The position numbers were made by a program, and so were the translations under genes. The notes beneath the pieces are model-generated. The model worked only from the letters and a program-made list of their open reading frames with translations. It did no database searches and was not told where the DNA came from. Of a stretch of 64,000 nucleotides of DNA, positions 42,201 to 57,200 are shown one piece after another. Each line of letters starts with the position of its first letter. Within the stretch, counting starts at the first letter, position 1. This stretch comes from Balanoglossus misakiensis (Eukaryota; Hemichordata): positions 1,116,001 through 1,180,000 of the forward strand of contig CM082585.2 in NCBI GenBank assembly GCA_040954595.2, read 5' to 3'.

Positions 42201-45200
42201 AATTTTGAGATTTTGCAAAGTCGAAAATGTGTCATTTTTTGATGATTTTCACCCATGTTTTTTTTTTTTAAATCGACGAACCTATGATTTTTTTTTTCAA
42301 AATCGACGAAATTTTGTGATTTTGCAAAGTCGAAAATTTTGTCATTTTTTGATGATTTTCAACCATGATTTTTTTTCAAAAATCGACGAAATTTTGAGAT
42401 TTTGCAAAATCGAAAATTTGTCATTTTTTGATGATTTTCCCCAATGGTTTTTTTCAAAATCGACGAAATTTTGAGATTTTGCAAAGTCGAAAATTTGTCA
42501 TTTTTTGATGATTTTCCCCCATGATTTTTTTTCAAAAATGGACGAAATTTTGAGATTTTGCAAAGACGAAAATTTGTCATTTTTTGATGATTTTCACCCA
42601 TGATTTTTTTTCAAAAATCGACGAAATTTTGAGATTTTGCAAAGTCGAAAATGTGTCATTTTTTGATGATTTTCACCCGTTTTTTTTCAAAATTTGTCAT
42701 TTTTTGATGATTTTCACCCATGATTTTTTTTCAAAAATCGACGAAATTTTGAGATTTTGCAAAGTCGAAAATGTGTCATTTTTTGATGATTTTCACCCAT
42801 GATTTTTTTTCAAAAATCGACGAAATTTTGAGATTTTGCAGTCGAAAATTTGTAATTTTTTGATTGATTTTCCCCCATGATTTTTTTCAAAAATCGACGA
42901 AATTTGAGATTTTGCAAAGTCGAAAATTTGTCATTTTTTGATGAATTTCACCCATGATTTTCTTCAAAAATCGACGAAATTTTGAGATTTTGCAAAGTCG
43001 AAAATTTGTCATTTTTTGATGATTTTCACCCATGATTTTTTTCAAAAATCGACGAAATTTTGAGATTTTGCAAAGTCGAAAATTTGTCATTTTTTGATGG
43101 TTTTCACCCATGATTTTTATTCAAAAATCGACGAAATTTTGAGATTTTGCAAAGTCGAAAATGTGTCATTTTTTGATGATTTTCACCCGTTTTTTTTTCA
43201 AAATTTGTCATTTTTTCATGATTTTCACCCATGATTTTTTCAAAAATCGACGAAATTTTGAGATTTTGCAAAGTCGAAAATTTGTCATTTTTTGATGATT
43301 TTCACCCATGATTTTTTCAAAAATCGACGAAATTTTGAGATTTTGCAAAGAGGAAAATTTGTCATTTTTTCATGATTTTCCCCCATGATTTTTTTCAAAA
43401 ATCGACGAAATTTTGAGATTTTGCAAAGTCGACGAAAATTTGTCATTTTTTGATCATTTTCCCCCATGATTTTTTTCAAAAATCGACGAAATTTTCAGAT
43501 TTTGCAGTCGAAATTTGTCATTTTTTCATGATTTTCACCCATGATTTTTTCAAAATCGACGAAGTTTTGAGATTTTGCAGTCGAAAATTTGTAATTTTTT
43601 GATGATTTTCCCCCATGATTTTTTTCAAAAATCGACGAAATTTTGAGATTTTGCAAAGTCGAAAATTTGTCATTTTTTGATGATTTTCACCCATGATTTT
43701 CTTCAAAAATCGACGAAATTTTGAGATTTTGCAAAGTCGAAAATTTGTCATTTTTTGATGATTTTTCACCCATGATTTTTTTCAAAAATCGACGAAATTT
43801 TGAGATTTTGCAAAGTCGAAAATTTGTCATTTTTTGATGGTTTTCACCCATGATTTTTATTCAAAAATCGACGAAATTTTGAGATTTTGCAAAGTCGAAA
43901 ATGTGTCATTTTTTGATGATTTTCACCCGTTTTTTTTTCAAAATTTGTCATTTTTTCATGATTTTCACCCATGATTTTTTTCAAAAATCGACGAAATTTT
44001 GAGATTTTGCAAAGTCGAAAATTTGTCATTTTTTGATGATTTTCACCCATGATTTTTTCAAAAATCGACGAAATTTTGAGATTTTGCAGTAAAAAAATTG
44101 TCATTTTTTGATGATTTTCACCCATGATTTTTTTCAAAATTGACGAAATTTTGAGATTTTGCAGTCGAAAATTTGTCATTTTTTGATCATTTTCCCCCAT
44201 GATTTTTTTCAAAAATCGACGAAATTTTCAGATTTTGCAGTCGAAAATTTGTCATTTTTTCATGATTTTCCCCCATGATTTTTTTCAAAAATCGACGAAA
44301 TTTTGAGATTTTGCAAAGTCGAAAATGTGTCATTTTTTGATGATTTTCACCCATGTTTTTTTTTTAAAATCGACGAACCTATGATTTTTTTCAAAATCGA
44401 CGAAATTTTGTGATTTTGCAAAGTCGAAAATTTTGTCATTTTTTGATGATTTTCAACCATGATTTTTTTTCAAAAATCGACGAAATTTTGAGATTTTGCA
44501 AAATCGAAAATTTGTCATTTTTTGATGATTTTCCCCCAATGGTTTTTTTCAAAATCGACGAAATTTTGAGATTTTGCAAAGTCGAAAATTTGTCATTTTT
44601 TGATGATTTTCACCCATGATTTTTTTTCAAAAATGGACGAAATTTTGAGATTTTGCAAAGACGAAAAATTTGTCATTTTTTGATGATTTTCACCCATGAT
44701 TTTTTTTTAAAAATCGACGAAATTTGAGATTTTGCTAAGTCGAAAATTTGTCATTTTTTGATGATTTTCACCCATGATTTTTTTTCAAAAAAACGACGAA
44801 ATTTTGAGATTTTGCAAAGAGGAAAATTTGTCATTTTTTCATGATTTTCACCCATGATTTTTTTCAAAAATCGACGAAATTTTGAGATTTTGCAAAGAGG
44901 AAAATTTGTCATTTTTTCATGATTTTCCCCCATGATTTTTTTCAAAAATCGACGAAAATTTGAGATTTTGCAAAGACGAAAATTTGTCATTTTTTGATGA
45001 TTTTCACCCATGATTTTTTTCAAAAATCGACGAAATTTTGAGATTTTGCAAAGTCGAAAATTTGTCATTTTTGATGATTTTCACCCATGTTTTTTTTTTT
45101 TTAAATCGACGAACCTATGATTTTTTTCAAAATCGACGAAATTTTGTGATTTTGCAAAGTCGAAAATTTTGTCATTTTTTGATGATTTTCAACCATGATT

Positions 45201-48200
45201 TTTTTTCAAAAATCGACGAAATTTTGAGATTTTGCAAAATCGAAAATTTGTCATTTTTTGATGATTTTCCCCCAATGGTTTTTTTCAAAATCGACGAAAT
45301 TTTGAGATTTTGCAAAGTCGAAAATTTGTCATTTTTTGATGATTTTCCCCCATGATTTTTTTTCAAAAATGGACGAAATTTTGAGATTTTGCAAAGACGA
45401 AATTTGTCATTTTTTGATGATTTTCACCCATGATTTTTTTTTAAAAATCGACGAAATTTTGAGATTTTGCTAAGTCGAAAATTGCAAAGAGGAAAATTTG
45501 TCATTTTTTCATGATTTTTACCAATGATTTTTTTCCAAAATCGACGAAATTTGTGATTTTGCAAAGAGGAAAATTTGTCATTTTTTCATGATTTTCCCCC
45601 ATGATTTTTTTCAAAAATCGACGAAAATTTGAGATTTTGCAAAGACGAAATTTGTCATTTTTGATGATTTTTACCCATGATTTTTTTTCAAAATGGACGA
45701 AATTTGAGATTTTGCAAAGACGAAAATTTGTCAATTTTTTGATGATTTTCACCAATGATTTTTTTTCAAAAAACGACGAAATTTTGAGATTTTGCAGAGG
45801 AAAATGTGTCATTTTTTGATGATTTTCACCGTTTTTTTTTCAAAATTTGTCATTTTTTGATGATTTTCTCCCATGATTTTTTTCAAAATTGACGAAATTT
45901 TGAGATTTGCAAAGTCGAAAATTTGTCATTTTTTGATGATTTTCACCCATGATTTTTTTCAAAAATCGACGAAATTTTGAGATTTTGCAAAGTCGAAAAT
46001 TTGTCATTTTTTGATGATTTTCCCCCATGTTTTTTTTTTAAATGGACGAAATTTTGAGATTTTGCAAAGACGAAAATTTGTTATTTTTTGATGATTTTCA
46101 CCCATGATTTTTTCAAAAAATTGACGAAATTTTGAGATTTTGCAAAGTCGAAAATTTGTCATTTTTTGATGATTTTCACACATGATTTTTTTCAAAAATC
46201 GACGAAATTGTGAGATTTTGCAAAGACGAAAATTTGTCATTTTTTGATGATTTTTACCCATGATTTTTTTTCAAAAATGGACGAAATTTTGAGGTTTTGC
46301 AAAGTCGAAAATTTGTCATTTTTGATGATTTTCACACATGATTTTTTTCAAAAATCGACGAAATTGTGAGATTTTGCAAGACGAAAATTTGTCATTTTTT
46401 TGATGATTTTTACCCATGATTTTTTTCAAAAATGGACGAAATTTTGAGGTTTTGCAAAGTCGAAAATTTGTTATTTTTTGATGATTTTCACCCATGTCTT
46501 TTTTTAAAAATCGACGAAATTTTGAGATTTTGCAAAGAGGACAATTTGTCATTTTTTCATGATTTTCCCCCATGATTTTTTTCAAAAATCGACGAAATTT
46601 TGAGATTTTGCAAAGTCGACGAAAATGTGTCATTTTTTGATGATTTTCAACCGTTTTTTTTCAAAATTTGTCATTTTTTGATGATTTTCACCCATGTTTT
46701 TTTTTTAAAAAATCGACGAACTATGATTTTTTCAAAATCGACGAAATTTTGTGATTTTACAAAGTCGAAAATTTTGTCATTTTTTGATGATTTTCAACCA
46801 TGATTTTTTTCAAAAATCGACGAAAATTTGAGATTTTTGCAAAGACGAAAATTTGTTATTTTTGATGATTTTTACCCATGATTTTTTTTCAAAAATGGAC
46901 GAAATTTTGAGATTTTGCAAAGACGAAAATTTTGTCATTTTTTGATGATTTTCACCCATGATTTTTTTCAAAAATCGACGAAATTTTGAGATTTTGCAAA
47001 GAGGAAAATTTGTCATTTTTTCATGATTTTCCCCATGATTTTTTTCAAAAATCGAACGAAATTTTGTGATTTTACAAAGTCGAAAATTTTGTCATTTTTT
47101 GATGATTTTCAACCATGATTTTTTTCAAAAATCGACGAAAATTTGAGATTTTGCAAAGACGAAAATTGTCATTTTGATGATTTTTACCCATGATTTTTTT
47201 TCAAAAATGGACGAATTTTGAGATTTTGCAAAGACGAAAATTTGTCATTTTTTGATGATTTCACCCATGATTTTTTTCAAAAATGGACGAAATTTTGAGA
47301 TTTTGCAAAGACGAAAATTTGTCATTTTTTTGATGATTTTCACCCGTTTTTTTCAAAATTTGTCATTTTTTGATGATTTTCAACCATGATTTTTTTTCAA
47401 AAATCGACGAAATTTTGAGATTTTGCAAAGTCGAAAATGTGTCATTTTTTGATGATTTTCACCCATGATTTTTTCAAAAATCGACGAAATTTTGAGATTT
47501 TGCGAAGTCGAAAATTTGTCATTTTTTGATGATTTTCACCCATGATTTTTTTCAAAAATTTACGAAATGTTAAGATTTTGCAAAGTCGAAAATTTGTCAT
47601 TTTTTTGATGATTTTCACCCATGATTTTTTTCAAAAATCGACTAAATGTTGAGATTTTGCAAAGTCGAAAATGTGTCATTTTTTGATGATTTTCACCCGT
47701 TTTTTTTTCAAAATTTGTCATTTTTTCATGATTTTCACCCATGATTTTTTTCAAAAATCGACGAAATTTTGTGATTTTGCAAAGTCGAAAATTTTGTCAT
47801 TTTTTGATGATTTTCAACCATGATTTTTTTTCAAAATCGACGAAATTTTGTGATTTTACAAAGTCGAAAATTTTGTCATTTTTTGATGATTTTCAACCAT
47901 GATTTTTTTTCAAAAATTGACGAAAATTTGAGATTTGCAAAGACGAAAATTTGTCATTTTTGATGATTTTTACCCATGATTTTTTTTCAAAATGGACGAA
48001 ATTTTGAGATTTTGCAAAGACGAAAATTTGTCATTTTTTGATGATTTTCACCCATGATTTTTTTTCAAAAATCGACGAAATTTTGAGATTTTGCAAAGTC
48101 GTAAATGTGTCATTTTTTGATGATTTCACCAGTTTTTTTTTTCAAAATTTGTCATTTTTTCATGATTTTCCCCATGATTTTTTTCAAAAATCGACGAAAA

Positions 48201-51200
48201 TTTGAGATTTTGCAAAGACGAAAATTTGTCATTTTTGGTGATTTTTACCCATGATTTTTTTTCAAAAATGGACGAAATTTTGAGATTTTGCAAAGACGAA
48301 AATTTGTCATTTTTTGATGATTTTCACCCATGATTTTTTTTCAAAAAACGACGAAATTTTGAGATTTTGCAAAGAGGAAAATTTGTCATTTTTTCATGAT
48401 TTTCACCCATGATTTTTTCAAAAATCGACGAAATTTTGAGATTTTGCAAAGAGGAAAATTTGTCATTTTTTCATGATTTTCCCCCATGATTTTTTTCAAA
48501 AATCGACGAAAATTTGAGATTTTGCAAAGACGAAATTTGTCATTTTTGATGATTTTTACCCATGATTTTTTTCAAAAATGGACCAAATTTTGAGATTTTG
48601 CAAAGACGAAAATTTGTCATTTTTGATGATTTTCACCAATGATTTTTTTTCAAAAAACGACGAATTTTTGAGATTTTGCAGAGGAAAATGTGTCATTTTT
48701 TGATGATTTTCAGCCGTTTTTTTTTTTCAAAATTTGTCATTTTTTGATGATTTTCTCCCATGATTTTTTTCAAAAATTGACGAAATTTTGAGATTATGCA
48801 AAGTCGAAAATTTGTCATTTTTTGATGATTTTCACCCATGATTTTTTTCAAAAATCGACGAAATTTTGAGATTTTGCAAAGTCGAAAATTTGTCATTTTT
48901 TGATGATTTTCCCCCATGTTTTTTTTTTCAAAAATCGACGAAATTTTGAGATTTTGCAAAGTCGAAAATTTTGTCATTTTTTGAGGATTTTCACCCATGT
49001 TTTTTTTAAAAAATCGACGAACCTATGATTTTTTTCAAAATCGACGAAATTTGTTGATTTTCACCGATGATTTTTTTCAAAAATCGACGAAATTTTGAGA
49101 TTTTGCGAAGTCGAAAATTTGTCATTTTTTGATGATTTTCGCCCATGATTTTTTTCAAAAATCGACGAAATGTTGAGATTTTGCAAAGTCGAAAATTTGT
49201 CATTTTTTGATGATTTTCACCCATGATTTTTTCAAAAATCGACGAAATGTTGAGATTTTGCAAAGTCGAAAATTTTGTCATTTTTTGATGATTTTCAACC
49301 ATGATTTTTTTTCAAAAATCGACGAAAATTTGAGATTTTGCAAAGATGAAAATTTGTCATTTTTGATGATTTTTACCCATAATTTTTTTTCAAAAATCGA
49401 CGAAAATTTTGTGATTTTGCAAAGTCGAAAATTTTGTCATTTTTTGATGATTTTCAACCATGATTTTTTTTCAAAAATCGACGAAATTTTGAGATTTTGC
49501 AAAGTCGAAAATTTTGTTATTTTTTGATGATTTTCAACCATGATTTTTTTTCAAAATATCGACGAAAATTTGAGATTTTGCAAAGTCGAAAATGTGTCAT
49601 TTTTTGATGATTTTCACCCGTTTTTTTTCAAAATTTGTCATTTTTTCATGATTTTCACCCATGATTTTTTTCAAAAATCGACGAAATTTTGAGATTTTGC
49701 AAAGTCGAAAATGTGTCATTTTTTGATGATTTTCACCCATGTTTTTTTTTAAAAATCGACGAACCTATGATTTTTTTCAAAATCGACGAAATTTTGTGAT
49801 TTTGCAAAGTCGAAAATTTTGTCATTTTTTGATGATTTTTCAACCCTGATTTTTTTTTCAAAAATCGACGAAATTTTGAGATTTTGCAAAATCGAAAATT
49901 TGTCATTTTTTGATGATTTTCCCCCAATGGTTTTTTTCAAAATCGACGAAATTTTGAGATTTTGCAAAGTCGAAAATTTGTCATTTTTTGATGATTTTCA
50001 CCCGTTTTTTTCAAAATTTGTCATTTTTTGATGATTTTCACCCATGATTTTTTTTCAAAAATCGACGAAATTTTGAGATTTTGCAAAGTCGAAAATATGT
50101 CATTTTTGATGATTTTCACCCATGATTTTTTTCAAAAATTGACGAAATGTTGAGATTTTGCAAAGTCGAAAATTTTGTCATTTTTGATGATTTTCACCCG
50201 TTTTTTTTCAAAATTTGTCATTTTTTCATGATTTTCACCCATGATTTTTTTCAAAAATCGACGAAATTTTGTGATTTTGCAAAGTCGAAAATTTTGTCAT
50301 TTTTTGATGATTTTCAACCATGATTTTTTTTCAAAATCGACGAAATTTTGTGATTTTACAAAGTCGAAAATTTTGTCATTTTTTGATGATTTTCAACCAT
50401 GATTTTTTTTTCAAAATCGACGAAATTTGAGATTTTGCAAAGACGAAAATTTGTCATTTTGATGATTTTTACCCATGATTTTTTTCAAAAATGGACGAAA
50501 TTTTGAGATTTGCAAAGACGAAAATTTGTCATTTTTTGATGATTTTCACCCATGATTTTTTTTCAAAATCGACGAAATTTTGAGATTTTGCAAAGTCGTA
50601 AATGTGTCATTTTTTGATGATTTTCACCAGTTTTTTTTTCAAAATTTGTCATTTTTTGATGATTTTCCCCCATGATTTTTTTTCAAAAATCGACGAAAAA
50701 TTTGAGATTTTGCAAAGACGAAAATTTGTCATTTTTGATGATTTTTACCCATGATTTTTTTTAAAAAATGGACGAAATTTTGAGATTTTGCAAAGACGAA
50801 AATTTGTCATTTTTTTGATGATTTTCACCCATGATTTTTTTTCAAAAAACGACGAAATTTTGAGATTTTGCAAAGAGGAAAATTTGTCATTTTTTCATGA
50901 TTTTCACCCATGATTTTTTTCAAAAATCGACGAAATTTTGAGATTTTGCAAAGACGAAAATTTGTCATTTTTGATGATTTTTACCCATGATTTTTTTTCA
51001 AAAATGGACGAAATTTTGAGATTTTGCAAAGACGAAAATTTGTCATTTTTTGATGATTTTCACCAATGATTTTTTTTCAAAAAACGACGAAATTTTGAGA
51101 TTTTGCAGAGGAAAATGTGTCATTTTTTGATGATTTTCACCCGTTTTTTTTTTCAAAATTTGTCATTTTTTTGATGATTTCTCCCATGATTTTTTTTCAA

Positions 51201-54200
51201 AAATCGACGAAATTTTGAGATTTTGCAAAATCGAAAATTTGTCATTTTTTGATGATTTTCCCCCAATGGTTTTTTTCAAAATCGACGAAATTTTGAGATT
51301 TTGCAAAGTCGAAAATTTGTCATTTTTTGATGATTTTCCCCCATGATTTTTTTCAAAAATGGACGAAATTTTGAGATTTTGCAAAGACGAAAATTTGTCA
51401 TTTTTTGATGATTTTCACCCATGATTTTTTTTCAAAAATCGACGAAATTTTGAGATTTTGCAAAGTCGAAAATGTGTCATTTTTTGATGATTTCACCCGT
51501 TTTTTTTTCAAAATTTGTCATTTTTTGATGATTTTCAGCCATGATTTTTTTTCAAAAATCGACGAAATTTTGAGATTTTGCAAAGTCGAAAATGTGTTCA
51601 TTTTTTGATGATTTTCACCCATGATTTTTTCAAAAATCGACGAAATTTTGAGATTTTGCGAAGACGAAAATTTGTCATTTTTTGATGATTTTCACCCATG
51701 ATTTTTTTCAAAAATCGACGAAATTTTGAGATTTTGCAAAGTCGAAAATTGTCATTTTTGATTATTTTCACCCATGATTTTTCAAAAATTGACGAAATGT
51801 TGAGATTTTGCAAAGTCGAAAATTTTGTCATTTTTTGATGATTTTCAACCATGATTTTTTTCAAAAATCGACTAAATGTTGAGATTTTGCAAAGTCGAAA
51901 ATGTGTCATTTTTTGATGATTTTCACCCGTTTTTTTTTCAAAATTTGTCATTTTTTGATGATTTTCTCCCATGATTTTTTTCAAAAATTGACGAAATTTT
52001 GAGATTTTGCAAAGTCGAAAATTTGTCATTTTTTGATGATTTTCCCCCAATGGTTTTTTTCAAAATCGACGAAATTTTGAGATTTTGCAAAGTCGAAAAT
52101 TTGTCATTTTTGATGATTTTCCCCCATGATTTTTTTTCAAAAATGGACGAAATTTTGAGATTTTGCAAAGACGAAAATTTGTCATTTTTTGATGATTTTC
52201 ACCCATGATTTTTTTCAAAAATCGACGAAATTTTGAGATTTTGCAAAGTCGAAAATGTGTCATTTTTTGATGATTTTCACCCGTTTTTTTTCAAAATTTG
52301 TCATTTTTTGATGATTTTCAGCCATGATTTTTTTTCAAAAATCGACGAAATTTTGAGATTTGCAAAGTCGAAAATGTGTCATTTTTTGATGATTTTCACC
52401 CATGATTTTTTCAAAAATCGACGAAATTTTGAGATTTTGCGAAGACGAAAATTTGTCATTTTTTTGATGATTTTCACCCATGATTTTTTTCAAAAATCGA
52501 CGAAATTTTGAGATTTTGCAAAGTCGAAAATTTGTCATTTTTTGATTATTTTCACCCATGATTTTTCAAAAATTGACGAAATGTTGAGATTTTGCAAAGT
52601 CGAAAATTTTGTCATTTTTTGATGATTTTCAACCATGATTTTTTTCAAAAATCGACTAAATGTTGAGATTTTGCAAAGTCGAAAATGTGTCATTTTTTGA
52701 TGATTTTCACCCGTTTTTTTTTCAAAATTTGTCATTTTTTGATGATTTTCTCCCATGATTTTTTTCAAAAATTGACGAAATTTTGAGATTTTGCAAAGTC
52801 GAAAATTTGTCATTTTTTGATGATTTTCACCCATGATTTTTTTCAAAAATCGACGAAATTTTGAGATTTTGCAAAGTCGAAAAATTTGTCATTTTTGATG
52901 ATTTTCCCCCATGTTTTTTTTTTTAAATGGACGAAATTTTGAGATTTTGCAAAGACGAAAATTTGTTATTTTTTGATGATTTTCACCCATGATTTTTTCA
53001 AAAATTGACGAAATTTTGAGATTTTGCAAAGTCGAAAATTTGTCATTTTTTGATGATTTTCACACATGATTTTTTTCAAAAATCGACGAAATTGTGAGAT
53101 TTTGCAAAGACGAAAATTTGTCATTTTTTGATGATTTTTACCCATGATTTTTTTTCAAAAAACGACGAAATTTTGAGATTTTGCAAAGAGGAAAATTTGT
53201 CATTTTTTCATGATTTTCCACCCATGATTTTTTCAAAAATCGACGAAATTTGAGATTTTGCAAAGAGGAAAATTTGTCATTTTTTCATGATTTTCCCCCA
53301 TGATTTTTTTCAAAAATCGACGAAATTTGAGATTTTGCAAAGACGAAAATTTGTCATTTTGATGATTTTTACCCATGATTTTTTTCAAAAATGGACCAAA
53401 TTTTGAGATTTTGCAAAGACGAAAATTTGTCATTTTTTGATGATTTTCACCAATGATTTTTTTTCAAAAAACGACGAATTTTGAGATTTTGCAGAGGAAA
53501 ATGTGTCATTTTTGATGATTTTCAGCCATGATTTTTTTTCAAAATCGACGAAATTTTGAGATTTTGCAAAGTCGTAAATGTGTCATTTTTGATGATTTTC
53601 ACCAGTTTTTTTTTTCAAAATTTGTCATTTTTTGATGATTTTCCCCCATGATTTTTTTCAAAATCGACGAAATTTTGTGATTTTGCAAAGTCGAAAATTT
53701 TGTCATTTTTTGATGATTTTCAACCCTGATTTTTTTCAAAAATCGAACGAAATTTTGAGATTTTGCAAAATCGAAAATTTGTCATTTTTTGATGATTTTC
53801 CCCCAATGGTTTTTTCAAAAAACGACGAAATTTTGAGATTTTGCAAAGAGGAAAATTTGTCATTTTTTCATGATTTTCACCCATGATTTTTTTCAAAAAT
53901 CGACGAAATTTGAGATTTTGCAAAGACGAAAATTTGTCATTTTTGATGATTTTTACCCATGATTTTTTTTCAAAAAACGACGAAATTTTGAGATTTTGCA
54001 GAGGAAAATGTGTCATTTTTTGATGATTTTCACCCGTTTTTTTTTTCAAAATTTGTCATTTTTTGATGATTTTCTCCCATGATTTTTTTCAAAAATCGAC
54101 GAAATTTTGAGATTTTGCAAAATCGAAAATTTGTCATTTTTGATGATTTTCCCCCAATGGTTTTTTCAAAATCGACGAAATTTGAGATTTTGCAAAGTCG

Positions 54201-57200
54201 AAATTTGTCATTTTTTGATGATTTTCCCCCATGATTTTTTTTCAAAAATGGACGAAATTTTGAGATTTTGCAAAGACGAAAATTTGTCATTTTTTGATGA
54301 TTTTCACCCATGATTTTTTTCAAAAATCGACGAAATTTTGAGATTTTGCAAAGTCGAAATGTGTCATTTTTTGATGATTTTCACCCGTTTTTTTTCAAAA
54401 TTTGTCATTTTTTGATGATTTTCAGCCATGATTTTTTTTCAAAAATCGACGAAATTTTGAGATTTTGCAAAAGTCGAAAATGTGTCATTTTTTGATGATT
54501 TTCACCCATGATTTTTTTCAAAAATCGACGAAATTTTGAGATTTTGCGAAGACGAAAATTTGTCATTTTTTGATGATTTTCACCCATGATTTTTTTCAAA
54601 AATCGACGAATTTTGAGATTTTGCAAAGTCGAAAATTTGTCATTTTTGATTATTTTCACCCATGATTTTTTCAAAAATTGACGAAATGTTGAGATTTTGC
54701 AAAGTCGAAATTTTGTCATTTTTTGATGATTTTCAACCATGATTTTTTTCAAAAATCGACTAAATGTTGAGATTTTGCAAAGTCGAAAATGTGTCATTTT
54801 TTGATGATTTTCACCCGTTTTTTTTTCAAAATTTGTCATTTTTTGATGATTTTCTCCCATGATTTTTTTCAAAAATTGACGAAATTTTGAGATTTTGCAA
54901 AGTCGAAAATTTGTCATTTTTTGATGATTTTCACCCATGATTTTTTTCAAAAATCGACGAAATTTTGAGATTTTGCAAAGGTCGAAAATTTGTCATTTTT
55001 TGATGATTTTCCCCCATGTTTTTTTTTTTAAATGGACGAAATTTTGAGATTTTGCAAAGACGAAAATTTGTTATTTTTTGATGATTTTCACCCATGATTT
55101 TTTCAAAAATTGACGAAATTTTGAGATTTTGCAAAGTCGAAAATTTGTCATTTTTTGATGATTTTCACACATGATTTTTTTCAAAAATCGACGAAATTGT
55201 GAGATTTTGCAAAGACGAAAATTTGTCATTTTTTGATGATTTTTACCCATGATTTTTTTTTCAAAAAACGACGAAATTTTGAGATTTTGCAAAGAGGAAA
55301 ATTTGTCATTTTTCATGATTTTCACCCATGATTTTTTCAAAAATCGACGAAATTTTGAGATTTTGCAAAGAGGAAAATTTGTCATTTTTTCATGATTTTC
55401 CCCCATGATTTTTTTCAAAAATCGACGAAAATTTGAGATTTGCAAAGACGAAAATTTGTCATTTTTGATGATTTTTACCCATGATTTTTTTTCAAAAATG
55501 GACCAAATTTTGAGATTTTGCAAAGACGAAAATTTGTCATTTTTTGATGATTTTCACCAATGATTTTTTTTCAAAAAACGACGAATTTTGAGATTTTGCA
55601 GAGGAAAATGTGTCATTTTTTGATGATTTCAGCCGTTTTTTTTTCAAATTTGTCATTTTTTGATGATTTTCTCCCATGATTTTTTTCAAAAATTGACGAA
55701 ATTTTGAGATTATGCAAAGTCGAAAATTTGTCATTTTTTGATGATTTTCACCCATGATTTTTTTCAAAAATCGACGAAATTTTGAGATTTTGCAAAGTCG
55801 AAAATTTGTCATTTTTTGATGATTTTCCCCCATGTTTTTTTTCAAAAATCGACGAAATTTTGAGATTTTGCAAAGTCGAAAATTTGTCATTTTTTGAGGA
55901 TTTTCACCCATGTTTTTTTTTAAAAAATCGACGAACCTATGATTTTTTTCAAAATCGACGAAATTTTGTTGATTTTCACCGATGATTTTTTTCAAAAATC
56001 GACGAAATTTTGAGATTTGCGAAGTCGAAAATTTGTCATTTTTTGATGATTTTCGCCCATGATTTTTTTCAAAAATCGACGAAATGTTGAGATTTTGCAA
56101 AGTCGAAAATTTGTCATTTTTTGATGATTTTCACCCATGATTTTTTTCAAAAATCGACGAAATGTTGAGATTTTGCAAAGTCGAAAATTTTGTCATTTTT
56201 TGATGATTTTCAACCATGATTTTTTTTCAAAAATCGACGAAAATTTGAGATTTTGCAAAGATGAAAATTTGTCATTTTTGATGATTTTTACCCATAATTT
56301 TTTTTCAAAATCGACGAAATTTTGTGATTTTGCAAAGTCGAAAATTTTGTCATTTTTTGATGATTTTCAACCATGATTTTTTTTCAAAAATCGACGAAAT
56401 TTTGAGATTTTGCAAAGTCGAAAATTTTGTTATTTTTTGATGATTTTCAACCATGATTTTTTTTCAAAAATCGACGAAAATTTGAGATTTTGCAAAGTCG
56501 AAAATGTGTCATTTTTTGATGATTTTCACCCGTTTTTTTTTCAAAATTTGTCATTTTTTCATGATTTTCACCCATGATTTTTTTCAAAAATCGACGAAAT
56601 TTTGAGATTTTGCAAAGTCGAAAATGTGTCATTTTTTGATGATTTTCACCCATGTTTTTTTTTTAAAAATCGACGAACCTATGATTTTTTTCAAAATCGA
56701 CGAAATTTTGTGATTTTGCAAAGTCGAAAATTTTGTCATTTTTTGATGATTTTCAACCCTGATTTTTTTTCAAAATCGACGAAATTTTGAGATTTTGCAA
56801 AATCGAAAATTTGTCATTTTTTGATGATTTTCCCCCAATGGTTTTTTTCAAATCGACGAAATTTTGAGATTTTGCAAAGTCGAAAATTTGTCATTTTTTG
56901 ATGATTTTCACCCGTTTTTTTCAAAATTTGTCATTTTTTGATGATTTTCACCCATGATTTTTTTTCAAAAATCGACGAAATTTTGAGATTTTGCAAAGTC
57001 GAAAATGTGTCATTTTTTGATGATTTTCACCCATGATTTTTTCAAAAATCGACGAAATTTTGAGATTTTGCAAACTCGAAAATGTGTCATTTTTGATGAT
57101 TTTCACCCATGTTTTTTTTTAAAAAATCGACGAACCTATGATTTTTTTCAAAATCGACGAAATTTTGTGATTTTGCAAAGTCGAAAATTTTGTCATTTTT

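Noticed and set aside
35255-56100. Many frames with GENHQKMTNFRLCKISKF-like repeats as genes
   Set aside because: They are translations of the 78-bp satellite in both strands, constantly broken by T-run indels.
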